From Pseudomonas sp. CAN1 (GTDB taxonomy: Bacteria; Pseudomonadota; Gammaproteobacteria; Pseudomonadales; Pseudomonadaceae), in assembly GCF_030462585.1 (NCBI RefSeq), contig NZ_JASMRU010000007.1, positions 137,453-201,452 on the forward strand: 64,000 bases of DNA, in the 5' to 3' direction. The translations under genes were made by a program, and so were the position numbers. Under the pieces are notes generated by a model that was given only the letters and a program-made list of their open reading frames with translations, did no database searches and was not told where the DNA came from. Shown here piece after piece: positions 43,289 to 55,100 of this stretch. The stretch's first letter is position 1, and every line of letters begins with the position of its first letter.

Positions 43289-44704
43289 TCAACTGGCGTA
43301 GAGGTAGGCCTCCACATCCATGCCGGCGTCGCGCATCTGCGCGAGCTTGTAGCGCAGGGTGCGCGGGCTGATGCCCAGGCGCTCGGCGGCTTCCTTGCGG
43401 CGGCCGCGCTCGCTGCGCAGGGTGTCGATGATCATCTGGAACTCGCGGCGCTTGAGGTCCTCGCCCAGTTGCCCGGCTTCCGCGGCGGCCTGCGACGGAA
43501 TTTCGACGCTGGCCGCAGCCACCGGCGCAACCGGCGAAGGCACGGCGGTCAGCAGCGGACGCGGCGCCAGGCCGATGGGGGCCGTCAGGCACAGGTCGGC
43601 AGGCTGCACCTGGCCGCCCTGCTGCAGGATCAGCGAGCGCTGGATGGCATTGTCCAGCTCACGCACGTTGCCCGGCCAGGAGTACGCCAGCAGTGCAGCG
43701 CGGGCGTCGTCGGCCAGGGTCACCGGGGCGTGGTTCATCTTGCGGCTGTACTTGGCCAGCAGGCGTTCGGCCAGCGGCAGAATGTCGGCGGGACGCTCGC
43801 GCAGCGGGCGCCAGGCCAGCGGGAAGACCGACAGGCGATAGTAGAGGTCTTCGCGGAAGCGGCCGGCGGCGACTTCGCCGAGCAGGTCACGGTTGGTGGT
43901 GGCGAGCACGCGGATGTCCAGGCTGATCGGCTTGCGTGCGCCAACCCGCTCCACTTCGCGCTCCTGCAGTACGCGCAGCAGCTTGGCCTGCAGGCTGAGC
44001 GGCATCTCGGAGATTTCGTCGAGAAGGATGGTGCCGCCGTCGGCCAGTTCGAACTTGCCCGGCTGGGCAGCGATGGCACCGGTGAAGGCGCCCTTCTCGT
44101 GGCCAAACAGGGTGGCTTCGAGCATGTTGTCCGGGATCGCCGCACAGTTGATCGCGACGAAGGGTTTGCCGGCGCGCGGCGATTGCTGGTGGATGTACTG
44201 CGCCAGCACTTCCTTGCCGGTGCCGGACTCGCCGGAGATCAGCACGGTGGAATCGCTGCGCGCGACACGGGCGGCCAGTTCCAGCAGCTGCTGGCTGGCC
44301 GGCTCCAGGGCCACCGGACCTTCGCCGGCGTTGCTGGCGACGGTGCCCAGTGCGTGGCGGGCAACCAGTTCCAGCAGAGCACGCGGCTCGAACGGCTTCA
44401 CCAGGTAATCGGCGGCGCCCTGCCGCATGGCGTCCACGGCGCGGTCGACGGCGCCATAGGCGGTCATCAGCAGCACCGGCAGTTGCGGGTGACGCTTGCG
44501 GATAAGCCCGAGCAACTGGTGCCCGTCCATGCCCGGCATGTTGACGTCGCTGATCACCAGGCTGAAGGCGTCCTTCTCCAGGGCCGGCAGCGCGGCTTCG
44601 GCGCAATCCACGGCGATGAAGTCATGCCCACCGAGCGACAGGGTGTCGGACAGGGCTTCACGAAGGGCGCGGTCGTCTTCGACCAGCAGGACTTTGGCGG
44701 CCAT
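43289..44704 (-). CDS. fleR: FleR, sigma-54-dependent response regulator
   Basis: NtrC-type activator of 471 residues. Receiver: VLLVEDDRALREAL with phospho-Asp in LVISDVNMPGMDG. AAA+ domain: [15 protein letters not shown] (Walker A), GAFTGA (sigma-54 contact), GGTILLDEI (Walker B). C-terminal Fis-type helix-turn-helix: GRRKEAAERLGISPRTLRYKL. The ATG at 44704 has GAGGA nine bases upstream and follows the fleS stop by five bases. It switches on middle flagellar genes. Confidence 0.96.
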   Translation of the reverse strand: MAAKVLLVEDDRALREALSDTLSLGGHDFIAVDCAEAALPALEKDAFSLVISDVNMPGMDGHQLLGLIRKRHPQLPVLLMTAYGAVDRAVDAMRQGAADYLVKPFEPRALLELVARHALGTVASNAGEGPVALEPASQQLLELAARVARSDSTVLISGESGTGKEVLAQYIHQQSPRAGKPFVAINCAAIPDNMLEATLFGHEKGAFTGAIAAQPGKFELADGGTILLDEISEMPLSLQAKLLRVLQEREVERVGARKPISLDIRVLATTNRDLLGEVAAGRFREDLYYRLSVFPLAWRPLRERPADILPLAERLLAKYSRKMNHAPVTLADDARAALLAYSWPGNVRELDNAIQRSLILQQGGQVQPADLCLTAPIGLAPRPLLTAVPSPVAPVAAASVEIPSQAAAEAGQLGEDLKRREFQMIIDTLRSERGRRKEAAERLGISPRTLRYKLAQMRDAGMDVEAYLYAS

Positions 44705-44709
44705 GGAAA

Positions 44710-45933
44710 TCATTCCTCGTGAACAGAAGGTTGAGCTTTGAGCAACGGCAGGACCAGGGTGGCGCAGGTGCCGAAACCGGCGCGCGAGCGCAGGCGCAGT
44801 TCGCCCTGGTGGGCCTTGGCAACGGCTTTCACCACGGCCAGGCCGAGGCCGGTGCCGGTGGTCTTGGTGGTGAAGAACGGCTCGCCCAGGCGCGCCAGGG
44901 TTTCGCCGCTCATGCCCGGGCCGTTGTCGCTGACCGACAGGCGCAGGGTGTCGCCGCGCTGGTAGAGATGCACCTTCAGGCGCACATCGCGGCCGGCGGC
45001 CTGGATGGCGTTCTCCACCAGGTTGAGCACGGTGCCGACCAGGGTGTCGCGGTTGCACAGCAGCTCGCCGACGCGGGCGTCGCACTGCCAGCGCAGGTTC
45101 AGGCCACTGACGTGGGATTCGGCGGCGGCGCGCAGGCTGGCGAACAGCTGCGAAGGAGCCAGGCGGTCGGGCAACGGCAGCTCGCCGCGGGCGAACACCA
45201 GCATGTCGCGCACCTGGCTTTCCAGCTCGTGCAGACGCTCCTTGATGCGACCGGCAAAGCGCTGCTGGTGCTCCACCGGCAGTTCACCTTCGCTGAGGTG
45301 GCCGGCATAGAGCATGGCGGCGGACAGCGGGGTGCGAATCTGGTGAGCCAGCGAGGCCACCATGCGACCGAGGGCGGACAGGCGCTCGTGGCGTGCGAGC
45401 TGGTCCTGCAGGCGACGGGTTTCCGTCAGGTCGTTGAGCAGGATGAGCTGGCCGGGCTCGCCGTTCAGCGGGCGGATGGCGATGGACACGCGGCGGCCGT
45501 CACGCAGGGAGACCTCGTGGCCGTCGTCGGCGCGCGGAGCGAAGCTGCGCGCGATGACTTCACGCCAGAGCATGCCCACCAGCGGTTTGCCGAGCAGCGC
45601 GACGGCGACCGGGTTGGCGTCACGCACCACGCCCTGGCCGTCGATCATTATGACGCCGCCGGGCAGCACGTCGAGCAGGCTCTGCAGGCGGTTGGCCTGG
45701 CGCTCCTTCTCGGCCAGCTCCTGCATGCGCTGCGCACTGACCAGGGCGAGCTCGCCCTTGAGTTCGGTAACGCGGGCTTCCAGCAGGCTGTAAGACTGAG
45801 TGAGCTGGCTGGACATCTGACTGAACAGCGCGAAGGTCTGGTCCAGATGGGCACGGCTCTGCTCCTCCACGGTGACCTGTTCGGCAGGCAGCGCGGAGGT
45901 GATTTCGGTCTGGCGTTGGGTGGCTGGCATCAT
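44710..45933 (-). CDS. fleS: FleS, sensor histidine kinase
   Basis: Soluble kinase of 407 residues pairing with FleR. It has a coiled-coil start, a PAS domain at about 90-190 (LLDVLPGGVIMIDGQGVVRDANPVAVALLG), the H box ASLAHQIRTPLSAAMLYAG, N box VLNLVENAIQAAGRD and G boxes SDNGPGMSGE and TGLGLAVVKAV. No membrane helices are seen. Two adjacent ATGs exist at 45933 and 45930; the first is used. A sigma-54 site lies upstream. Confidence 0.94.
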   Translation of the reverse strand: MMPATQRQTEITSALPAEQVTVEEQSRAHLDQTFALFSQMSSQLTQSYSLLEARVTELKGELALVSAQRMQELAEKERQANRLQSLLDVLPGGVIMIDGQGVVRDANPVAVALLGKPLVGMLWREVIARSFAPRADDGHEVSLRDGRRVSIAIRPLNGEPGQLILLNDLTETRRLQDQLARHERLSALGRMVASLAHQIRTPLSAAMLYAGHLSEGELPVEHQQRFAGRIKERLHELESQVRDMLVFARGELPLPDRLAPSQLFASLRAAAESHVSGLNLRWQCDARVGELLCNRDTLVGTVLNLVENAIQAAGRDVRLKVHLYQRGDTLRLSVSDNGPGMSGETLARLGEPFFTTKTTGTGLGLAVVKAVAKAHQGELRLRSRAGFGTCATLVLPLLKAQPSVHEE

Positions 45934-45985
45934 GCGGTTTCTCTCATCCGTCCGACGGCGTGAATCCGTCGGTCGAATGACTCTT

Positions 45986-46001
45986 AGCAAACCGCGTGCC
46001 T
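45986..46001 (-). promoter_or_regulatory. Sigma-54 (RpoN) promoter of fleSR
   Basis: On the minus strand the site is AGGCACGCGGTTTGCT, one base from TGGCACG-N4-TTGCT, with GG-N10-GC spacing. It lies 53 bases before the fleS start and 54 bases after the fleQ stop. FleQ with RpoN controls fleSR in P. aeruginosa. Confidence 0.82.
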
Positions 46002-46054
46002 AAAATTTACTCGTTATTTTTCAATGACTTGAAAAAACGAGTGTGACGGAGGCG

Positions 46055-47530
<1,476 letters not shown>

Positions 47531-47719
47531 CTTAGCTTGTCATCCCGGGGCTTGAAGGCCGTCGAACGGCGGCTGACACGACCTGGCCACAGCACAATTT
47601 CCTCGTGCTAGCCAGCATTTGGCCACTAGTAAAGTCAAAAATGTGGCAAGAGTCAAATTAATGGCGTGTTTTTTTTGATGCTGCCCGACGAAGGGTGTTG
47701 ATCCCGGTCATGGCAATGG

Positions 47720-47734
47720 AACTGTGACACAGTT
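47720..47734. promoter_or_regulatory. Perfect palindrome in the fleQ upstream region
   Basis: AACTGTG-A-CACAGTT is a perfect 7+1+7 palindrome, 190 bases before fleQ and 66 bases after the fliT stop. It has no T-run, so it looks more like a protein-binding site than a terminator. It is shorter than and unlike the usual CRP/Vfr consensus half-site order. Its binder is unknown. Confidence 0.5.
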
Positions 47735-47799
47735 CGCGGGGGATGCGGCGACGGCCGAAGTGTCTCGATCGTCGCGCTCAGAGAGCCGATCCAGACGGA

Positions 47800-48096
47800 T
47801 CAGCCGAACAGCTGGTAGACCTTGGCGCCCTGGTGGGAGCGATTCACGCGGATGATCTCACCGGCCACATCCTCACGCTGACTGGTGACAGCGTGGACCA
47901 GTTCTTTATAAAGCACCAGCAGGCCTTCCAGGCTGCGCTTGAGATCGCTGTCGTCTTCCAGCGGCTCGACCATGGCGGCGTCGACGTGCACACGGCATTC
48001 GAGGTCGAGGCGGGTGATGGCTTCCCAATCCTGCTCGGCCAGCGCCGCCCCCAGGGCTACGCGGGTCTGTTCGATCTGCTGGACGGCGAGAGTCAT
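47800..48096 (-). CDS. fliT: FliT-type flagellar chaperone
   Basis: Small helical protein of 98 residues directly after fliS, in the position of the filament-cap chaperone FliT of Pseudomonas. Sequence similarity to enteric FliT is weak by eye, so the name rests mainly on order, size and helical, acidic character (VQQIEQTRVALGAALAEQDWEAITRLDLECRVHVDAAM). It would bind FliD before export. AGGAG precedes the ATG. Confidence 0.75.
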   Translation of the reverse strand: MTLAVQQIEQTRVALGAALAEQDWEAITRLDLECRVHVDAAMVEPLEDDSDLKRSLEGLLVLYKELVHAVTSQREDVAGEIIRVNRSHQGAKVYQLFG

Positions 48097-48122
48097 GTTC
48101 GGTATCTCCTGGCGAGTCGCGA

Positions 48123-48503
48123 TCAGTGCGGGATCGCGTCCCAGCCTTCCTTGATGGTCCGCAGCAGGCCCGACACCTCGTCGAGGACTTCCAGATCGTT
48201 GCTGCGGTTGGCGTCGCCCAGGCGACGGCTCATGTAGTCGTACAGGTTGGCATACTGTTCGGCCAGTTCACCACCGGCTTCGAAGTTCAGCGCTTCGCGC
48301 AGGCCGCCGAGGATGGCGGTGGCCTTGCCGATCAGCATGCCCTTCTGGGCGAACTGCTCGCGCTCCATCGAGCCACGGGCCTGGGCGATACGGCTGAGGC
48401 CGCCTTCCATGAGCATCTGGATCAGGCGATGGGGCGAGGCGTCGTGCACCTGGGACTGGTTGTTCACATTCTGGTACTGGCGCAGCGCTGCCGAAGCGTT
48501 CAT
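48123..48503 (-). CDS. fliS: FliS, flagellin export chaperone
   Basis: Helical chaperone of 126 residues that binds the C-terminus of flagellin. Family text ALRQYQNVNNQSQVHDASPHRLIQMLMEGGLSRIAQARG and NLYDYMSRRLGDANRSNDLEVLDEV is clear. AAGGGG lies before the ATG. It lies between fliD and fliT. Confidence 0.95.
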   Translation of the reverse strand: MNASAALRQYQNVNNQSQVHDASPHRLIQMLMEGGLSRIAQARGSMEREQFAQKGMLIGKATAILGGLREALNFEAGGELAEQYANLYDYMSRRLGDANRSNDLEVLDEVSGLLRTIKEGWDAIPH

Positions 48504-48671
48504 CTGATATCCCCTTGATTCGCCGAACGATCAAATCGTTGATATCCAGAATATCGGCGCTGGCGGGAAAACCTTTAGGCAAAAATCTTCGTGGCCGGGC
48601 AATCAGGCGCAACGCGGCGGCGCGCCCCGTGGCGCGTCGCAGAGCGGCGCGCGGGACGGGGCACTGCTTCA

Positions 48672-50078
48672 TCAGCTGTCGGAGCTGCTGGTCTTGTTCA
48701 GCGCGTTGAGGGTGGTCAGCACGTTGGAGCGGGTGGCCTTGAGCTGCGCGACCAGGGTGTCCATGGCGGTGTACTTGGCCATGAGCGTGTCGTTGAGCTT
48801 GCTCATGCGCGTATCGAGCTTGGTCGACTGGTCCGCCAGGTCGCTCAGGGTCTGGTTCAGCGAGGACTGGCGCTGGTCGAGCAGGCCGTTGGACTGGGTG
48901 TACATGTCCAGGCTGCCGCTCATGCGCGAGAGCAGGCCGCCGCTGCCGGTGAAGAAGCCCTGCACGGAGGCGAAGTTCTTGTCCAGGGCCTTGTCCAGCT
49001 TGTCGCTGTCCACCGCCAGGGTGCCGTCGTTCTTGGTGGTGATGCCCAGCTGCGAGAGCAGCTTGATGCTGCCGCCGTCGGTGGACGAGCCGACCAGTTG
49101 GCTGCGCAGGGTGTTGAGCAGGTTGCGGGTCATCGAGTCACTGGCCAGCGCGGCGGCCGTGGTGGTCGGGTTGCCGCTGGCATCGGTGGTGTTGGTGACC
49201 TTGGTCAGCGAGTTCACGCTGGTCATCAGCGCGTTGTACGCATCGACGAAGGACTGCACCGAGGTCTTCAGGCCGTCGGTGTTGGTGTCGACGGACAGGC
49301 TGGTCTTGCCCTCGGCCACCAGGCTGAACTCCACGCCGCTGATGGCGCTGGAGATCTTGTTCACCGAGCTGCTCATTTCCAGCCCGTCGATGGTGTAGCT
49401 GGCGTTCATCGCCGGCTTGTCGATGTAGCCGCCTGCGGTGGCCGAGGCTTTGGTGTTGGCGCCATCGATGGCCAGGACCGACAGGCTGCTGTCGCCGCTG
49501 GTGGCGATGCTGATGTCGCTGCCAGCGCCGGTGACGCTGGAGCCGAGCACCAGGCGCGGACCGTTGGTGTCGGTGATGATGTTGGCGGTGAAGCCACTGT
49601 CCTTGAGCTGGCTGTTGATGCTGTCGCGGATGTCCGACAGGCTGGCGCCAGCTTTAACGTCGACCTTGTAGGTGCTGCTGCCCTGAGTGATGGTCAGGCT
49701 GCCGGCACCGAAGGATGCAGACTTGTCGACGTACTGGGTCGCGACCTTGGAGCTGGTGGCGAGGTTCTTCACGTCGATGTTGTAGGTGCCAGCAGTGGCA
49801 CCGGTGCCCAGCTTGGCGGTCAGCGTGTCGGTGTTCGAACTCTTGACGGCCAGGCCGGCGAAGGCAGAGGAGTCGGTATCGTTGAGCTTGCCCAGGGCGG
49901 TCTGGAAAGTCGCCAGGGCGCTCTTGAGCGAACCGATACCGGAGAGCGTGGTGTTGGTCGCGGTCTTCTGGTTGCTGATCTGGTTCTGCTTCGGCGCTTT
50001 CTGCGCGTTCACCAAAGCGGTCACGATGGAGTCGATGTCGTATCCCGACCCTACACCGTTGATCGAAGTCCCGGCCAT
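48672..50078 (-). CDS. fliD: FliD, flagellar filament cap protein
   Basis: Cap protein of 468 residues that guides flagellin assembly and, in P. aeruginosa, binds mucin. The N-terminus has the FliD signature GVGSGYDIDSIVTALVNAQKAPKQNQI, and the C-terminus the coiled-coil region (GLLSRMSGSLDMYTQSNGLLDQRQSSLNQTLSDL). The middle is a Thr/Ser-rich variable domain. A poor sigma-54-like site lies upstream at 50145-50160. Confidence 0.95.
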   Translation of the reverse strand: MAGTSINGVGSGYDIDSIVTALVNAQKAPKQNQISNQKTATNTTLSGIGSLKSALATFQTALGKLNDTDSSAFAGLAVKSSNTDTLTAKLGTGATAGTYNIDVKNLATSSKVATQYVDKSASFGAGSLTITQGSSTYKVDVKAGASLSDIRDSINSQLKDSGFTANIITDTNGPRLVLGSSVTGAGSDISIATSGDSSLSVLAIDGANTKASATAGGYIDKPAMNASYTIDGLEMSSSVNKISSAISGVEFSLVAEGKTSLSVDTNTDGLKTSVQSFVDAYNALMTSVNSLTKVTNTTDASGNPTTTAAALASDSMTRNLLNTLRSQLVGSSTDGGSIKLLSQLGITTKNDGTLAVDSDKLDKALDKNFASVQGFFTGSGGLLSRMSGSLDMYTQSNGLLDQRQSSLNQTLSDLADQSTKLDTRMSKLNDTLMAKYTAMDTLVAQLKATRSNVLTTLNALNKTSSSDS

Positions 50079-50180
50079 GTGCCTACCCTCCTGTCCAAAT
50101 TTCTGGCGGTTCTCAGTCTTCCGCCTGCGTCTGGTTACGCTTCATTCAAGAATCGCGCCACAAATTCCCGATTACTGAAT

Positions 50181-50531
50181 TCAGGCGCGCTCGCTGAACA
50201 ACAGATTACCCGCTTCCTTCAGGCTTTCTGCCAACTTCAGTGCAACTTCCGAAGGAATCTGCCGTATGACCTCGCCAGTATCGGCGGCCACGACCTTCAC
50301 GACGGTCTCGCCGCTGGCGTCGTCCACCGAGAATTCCAGGTTGCGCTGGACCGACTGGGCCTGTTCACGCAGCCGACTGACGGCTTCGTTCAGGTCGGTA
50401 CGGCTCTTGGCGGCCGGCGATTGCCTGGCGTTCTGCGGCAAGGCGTTGCCACTGGCGGCAGGCTTGCCGCTGGCGGTGGTCGCCGTGCTGTCTACCGGAC
50501 GCGGTCCGTTGATTCCGAGGCTGGTATCCAT
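50181..50531 (-). CDS. flaG: FlaG family protein
   Basis: Protein of 116 residues found between fliC and fliD in most pseudomonads; FlaG affects filament length. The first half is Ala/Ser/Pro rich and probably disordered. The second half carries the family text LEFSVDDASGETVVKVVAADTGEVIRQIPSEVAL. Confidence 0.92.
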   Translation of the reverse strand: MDTSLGINGPRPVDSTATTASGKPAASGNALPQNARQSPAAKSRTDLNEAVSRLREQAQSVQRNLEFSVDDASGETVVKVVAADTGEVIRQIPSEVALKLAESLKEAGNLLFSERA

Positions 50532-50557
50532 AAGGTATTACCCTCCGAATGCAAAGC

Positions 50558-50584
50558 AAGGAAGGGCGCTGGGCGCCCTTCCTT
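50558..50584. terminator. Hairpin between fliC and flaG, likely fliC terminator
   Basis: AAGGAAGGGCGC-TGG-GCGCCCTTCCTT is a perfect 12-base-pair stem with a three-base loop, 27 bases beyond the fliC stop. On the minus strand the following bases (GCTTTGC) are only mildly T-rich, whereas the plus side has TTCCGTTTTTT. It probably ends or attenuates the abundant fliC message, and may protect its 3' end. Confidence 0.7.
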
Positions 50585-50610
50585 TCCGTTTTTTGCCTTG
50601 CGGCAACCCC

Positions 50611-51744
50611 TTACTGGAGCAGCTTCAGGACAGCGGAAGGCAGCTGGTTGGCCTGGGCCAGTACCGCCGTGGCGGCCTGTTGCAGGGTCTGCTGCTTGGT
50701 CATCTCCGCGGTTTCTGCGGCGAAGTCTACGTCCTGGATGGTGCTGCGTGCAGCAGTGGCGTTCTCGGACACGTTCTGCAGGTTCGAGATGGTGCTGTCC
50801 AGACGGTTCTGGATGGCACCCAGCGAGGAACGCTGGCTGTCGATCTGCTTCAGGGCGGCGTCGATCACCTGGGTAGCGGACTGCGAGTTGGCAGCGGTGC
50901 TGATGTCCAGCGACTGCACAGTGCCCGAAGTGGTGGTCACGGTGCCGGTAGCTGCGGTCACAGCGGTGCCGCCGGTGCCGGAGTAGGTGATTTCTGCAGC
51001 CGAGCTCAGCGAGATGGTGCCGTCGTCGTTGGCAACTGCTGCCACGCCGCTGACGTTGGTGTTGATCGCGCTGACGATGTCGTTGACCGATGCGCCCGAA
51101 GCGATGGACACGTCGGTGCCGTTCACGGTGATGGAGCCGCTGGAGGAGGCCACGTCGGTCTTGCTGGTGAAGCCGGTCATCGAGATCGAGCCGGTAGCCA
51201 GCGACGAGGTGCCCTTCAGCGAGGCGGCGCCCATGTCGTTCAGGGTGAAGCTGACGGTTTCGTTGGCGTTGGCGCCGACCTGGAAGGTCAGGGTGCCGTT
51301 GGTGCCGGCGCTGCCGTCGAGCAGTTTGATACCGGAGGTGCCGCCACCGAAGGTGGTGGTCTTGGAGATACGGGTCAGTTCAGCGGTCAGCGACTTGAAC
51401 TCCTGGTTCAGCGAGGTCTGGTCTTCGCTGCTGTTGGAGCCGTTGGCGGACTGCAGGGACAGTTCACGCATACGCTGCAGGATGTTGGTGGACTCTTGCA
51501 GAGCACCTTCAGCGGCCTGGGCGATGGAGTTGGCGTCCTGGGCGTTCTTGACCGCAACGTTCAGACCGTTGACCTGGCTGGTCAGACGGTTGGAGATCTG
51601 CGAACCGGCGGCGTCGTCCTTGGCGCTGTTGATGCGCAGGCCGGTCGACAGGCGGGTCATGGAAGTGGTCAGGGAGTTGGAGGCCTTGGTCAGGTTCTTT
51701 TGAACCGACAGCGAGGCGATGTTGGTGTTGACGGTAAGAGCCAT
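50611..51744 (-). CDS. fliC: FliC flagellin
   Basis: Filament subunit of 377 residues. The conserved D0/D1 ends are intact: [25 protein letters not shown] at the start, [17 protein letters not shown] in the region bound by TLR5, and the C-terminal helix ending [15 protein letters not shown]. The central variable domain (about 170-285) is very rich in Ser and Thr, offering many O-glycosylation sites in keeping with the glycosylation genes just upstream. Confidence 0.97.
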   Translation of the reverse strand: MALTVNTNIASLSVQKNLTKASNSLTTSMTRLSTGLRINSAKDDAAGSQISNRLTSQVNGLNVAVKNAQDANSIAQAAEGALQESTNILQRMRELSLQSANGSNSSEDQTSLNQEFKSLTAELTRISKTTTFGGGTSGIKLLDGSAGTNGTLTFQVGANANETVSFTLNDMGAASLKGTSSLATGSISMTGFTSKTDVASSSGSITVNGTDVSIASGASVNDIVSAINTNVSGVAAVANDDGTISLSSAAEITYSGTGGTAVTAATGTVTTTSGTVQSLDISTAANSQSATQVIDAALKQIDSQRSSLGAIQNRLDSTISNLQNVSENATAARSTIQDVDFAAETAEMTKQQTLQQAATAVLAQANQLPSAVLKLLQ

Positions 51745-51825
51745 GACGAATTCCTCGTAGTTGGGCTATTGGGTAGCTCCTTGCCCCGGTGAAGTCCGAA
51801 ATGGCGTGGAGAACCTTCGTTAGGG

Positions 51826-51852
51826 TTATCGTCGTGGCGGGGAATTGCTTTA
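51826..51852 (-). promoter_or_regulatory. Sigma-28 (FliA) promoter of fliC
   Basis: On the minus strand TAAAGCAA is followed after exactly 11 bases by GACGATAA, against the FliA consensus TAAAGTTT-N11-GCCGATAA (TAAAG exact; one mismatch in the -10). The message would start near 51819, giving a leader of about 75 bases before the fliC ATG. Confidence 0.88.
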
Positions 51853-52011
51853 GGACTTTTATTGATTTTTTTTCGAGGCGCCTTGCAAAGCCCGTGAATA
51901 CGCGCTTCAGGACAACTGCGGACGGCGGCCAAATGCCATTCCTAAAGCAGAACAGGCAGTGATCGCGCCCCTTGTTCTTCGGCCGCCGGCTTGCTTGGAT
52001 AAGGGAATAGA

Positions 52012-52046
52012 AGAAAGAAAATCGACGGCGGGCGGATTGCCCGCCG
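52012..52046 (-). terminator. Rho-independent terminator of the fgtA operon
   Basis: On the minus strand CGGCGGGC-AATCC-GCCCGCCG forms an eight-base-pair GC stem, followed by TCGATTTTCTTTCTTC. It lies about 85 bases beyond the fgtA stop and should keep glycosylation transcripts from running into fliC. Confidence 0.85.
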
Positions 52047-52129
52047 GGGAAAACACCGCGAGGCCCTCCCCTGCCCCACAGATATTCCTCAGGCAGGGGC
52101 ACATCGGCTCGCGGCAGGCAAGCAGCCGA

Positions 52130-55100
52130 TCAGTCCGGCAGCCAGGCCTGTGCCCAGCGCCGGGCATGCGTTTCGTCGAGCATCCAGTCACGCAGCACCA
52201 CTTCGCGCAGGGTATCGCCGGCGCGCGCCAGGGCCTGGGGATCGGCCAACTGTTCGCGGATGGCGCTGATCCAGGCACGGGCCTGGTTCGGCAGACGGGT
52301 CACCGGCAGGCTGTCCTGGTAGCAGAGGATGTCGCTGCAGATCACCGGGTAGCCCAGCGCGCCGTATTCCAGCAGGCGCAGGTTGCTCTTGCACTCGTTG
52401 AAGCGGTTGGGCTCCAGGGGCGCCAGGGCCAGGTCCAGGTTGAGCGCGGCCAGTGCTGCCGGGTAACGGTCGATGGACACGCCGTGGTGGAATTCCACGA
52501 AGGGTTTCAGCGGCTCCGGACACATGCCCATGAACACCCACTCCACCTCGCCAGCCAGGGCCTTGACCACCTCGATGACCAGCTCCAGGTCGCCGCCATG
52601 ACTGGAACCACCGGCCCAGCCCACGCGCGGCTTGCGGCCCGCGTTGCGTTCGCCACGCAGGTTGCTCCACCAGTGGGTGGGCAGACGGTTGGGCACCACG
52701 CGGATATCCGGATGCAGGCCGGCGAAAGCCTCGGCCAGCGGCTCGGTGGACACCACGAAGCGGTCGCAGTAACCCAGCGCTGTCTTCATCGAGCGGGCCA
52801 CGTCCTTGGGCATGGCGGCGTGGTGTGCACTCTTCACCGGCAGTTCGAACAGGTAGTCGTCCACCTCGTAGACCTTGAAGACCTTCGAGCAACGGTCGAG
52901 CAACTCGATGGACTGCAACTGCGGCGGGGTGATCTGCCGCTGCAGCACCACGCTGGTCGGCGCCAGGCGCTCGAATTCCACCAGCGGCAACAGGCGCTCG
53001 GCCACGGCACCGTCCATCTCGCCGGTCGCCACACAGGCGTCCAGCGGCTGGCGGATGCGGTAATGGCCGCAGCCGAAGGCGTCTGCCGGGTGGCACAGGA
53101 CGAACGGCAGGCGCCGCTCGGCAAAGGGCTGCCAACCGGTATCGCCGCGATGGTCAAGGGCGAAGCCACGGCCTTCCAGCGCCAGGTTGCGGTTGTAGGC
53201 GGCATCGTGAACCATCTGCGGCAGCCAGCGCTGGTACATCGCCTGCTGCTCGCTGCGGAAGCGCTGCACCTTGGCTTCGAAGGTGGCCAGGTCGACCTTG
53301 CGCTGGCTGACGCTGCCTTCGTGCATCAGCACTGCATAGGGCGTCCACACCAGCAGGTAGCCGGCGCTGCCAACCTTCAGGCAGAAGTCGACGTCGTTGA
53401 ACGAAACGGCGAAATCATCTTCATCCAGCCCGCCGACCTCGGCGTACAGGCTGGCGCGCACCATCAGGCAGGCGGCGGTGACCACGCTGTAGTTCTGGTC
53501 CACCTGCAGGCGGTGCATGTAACCGTTGCCATCGATGGCGTCACCGATGAAGGCGTGTTCGGCCACTCCGCGCAGGCCCATCACCACGCCGGCGTGCTGG
53601 ATGCTGCCGTCGAGGAAGTGCAGCTTGGCACCGACCACCCCGACTTCCGGGCGCTGCGCGTGGTTGAGCAGCGCGTCGAGCCAGTTGCCGTCGGTGATGC
53701 CGGTGTCGTTGTTGAGCAGCACCAGGTATTCGCCACGGGCCTGGCGCGCGGCGAAGTTGTTGATCGCCGAATAATTGAACGGGTGCGGATAGCGCAGCAC
53801 GCGCAGGCGCGCGTCGCCGAGCTTGTCGATGCCTTCGAACCAGGCCAGCGCCTCGGGCGTCTCGCTGTTGTTGTCGACGATCAGCACTTCATAGTGCTCG
53901 TAGCGCGTGCGCTCCAGCAGGCTGTCGACGCAGCGCAGCAGGGTTGGCAGCTGGTCCTTGGTCGGGATGATGATCGACACCAGCGGGCGCGTGTCGAAGC
54001 TGTAGTGCACGCGGTTGATCATCGGCAGCGCGCCACGCTCGATGCGGTGCGGCAGGTTCAGGCGGGTGAGGTGCGCTTCCACCAGAGGAGCCACCTGCGA
54101 AACCACGCCCGGGCTGATCAGCCAGGCGCCGAGGTGCTCGGAGGTATGCAACAGCAGCGTATCGAGGTGACCGATGCTTTCCAGCCCAGCGGCCTCGATC
54201 AGGCGGAACAGCACATCATGCGGCGCCAGCTCGCCGAAGGCCTCGTCCAGCCCACCCAGCTCCCGCACGCTCTGCCGCTCGAAGGCCAGCGCGCGGCCGA
54301 CGTAGGGATAACTGCGCAGCATGTCGAGGTTGAGGTCGGGCTTGAATACCGGGTCACGGTTCACCCCCTCGTGATGCTGGTCCTCGTCCATATAGCAGCA
54401 GCGCAGCGCCGGCTGGCTCACCAGGCGCTCGGCCAGCAGCAGCAGGGCGTGTTCTTCGAGGGTGTCGCCACTGCGCAGGAGCAGGAACCAGTCGACCTCG
54501 ATCTGCTCCAGCAAGGCGTTGATCTGCTGCGCCGGCACCGCGTCACGGGGCAGCCAGACCAGGTTGTCGCGCGCCTCGATGCCCACCGGCTCGGCGTTGG
54601 ACAGCACCACCACCGCGCCAGCGCCGTAGCTCTGCGCATCCAGCGCGGCCAGGCTGCGTGCCACGCCGGCGACATCGCCGACCGGGTCTTCCAGCACCAC
54701 CAGCAGGCTAGGGGTCGCCGGCCACGCGGCGACGCGCTCGGGCAGGTCGCGGGTTTCGTTGGCACTCAGTTGGCGGGTGGCCAGCCACTCGCGATAGAGC
54801 ACGTTGCGGTCGATCGGATGGCGCAGTTGTACGAAGGCGTTGACGAACAGCTCGAACGCATGGGCAAAGCCCGCACCGCGGGAGCTGCCGGCCGCGCCGA
54901 AGTCTTCCGCGCCCAGGCCCAGGTCCAGCAGATCGGCCAGGGCCTCGACGCGGGCGAAGAACATGTTGCCGGCGAAGTATTCGCCACTGGCTATGCGCTT
55001 GATATCGACGCCGCCACGCTCGGCCAGGCGCTCGACCTGCTCGCGGCGTTCGCCTTCGAGGAATTGCGCCACCGGCAGGCGGTACTCGTCGGCGCCGATC

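Larger units (their letters stand above)
51745..52129. other. Gene-free region between fgtA and fliC
   Basis: The 385 bases hold the fliC leader and sigma-28 promoter (51826-51852), an AT-rich stretch upstream of the promoter, and the terminator of the glycosylation operon (52012-52046). I see no gene in it. Confidence 0.8.

Noticed and set aside
44705-45085. Long N-terminal extension of FleR
   Set aside because: The open frame overlaps fleS in another frame; the receiver domain starts at the ATG at 44704 with a good ribosome site.
47580-47640. Sigma-70-like promoter for fleQ (TTGACT boxes on the minus strand)
   Set aside because: Two TTGACT boxes are visible, but no -10 box at a good distance; choosing one would be guesswork.
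50145-50160. Sigma-54-like site TGGCGCGATTCTTGAA upstream of fliD
   Set aside because: Spacing is right but the essential GC of the -12 element is GA, and one further base differs. It may be real, since fliD is RpoN dependent in P. aeruginosa, but I would not annotate it.
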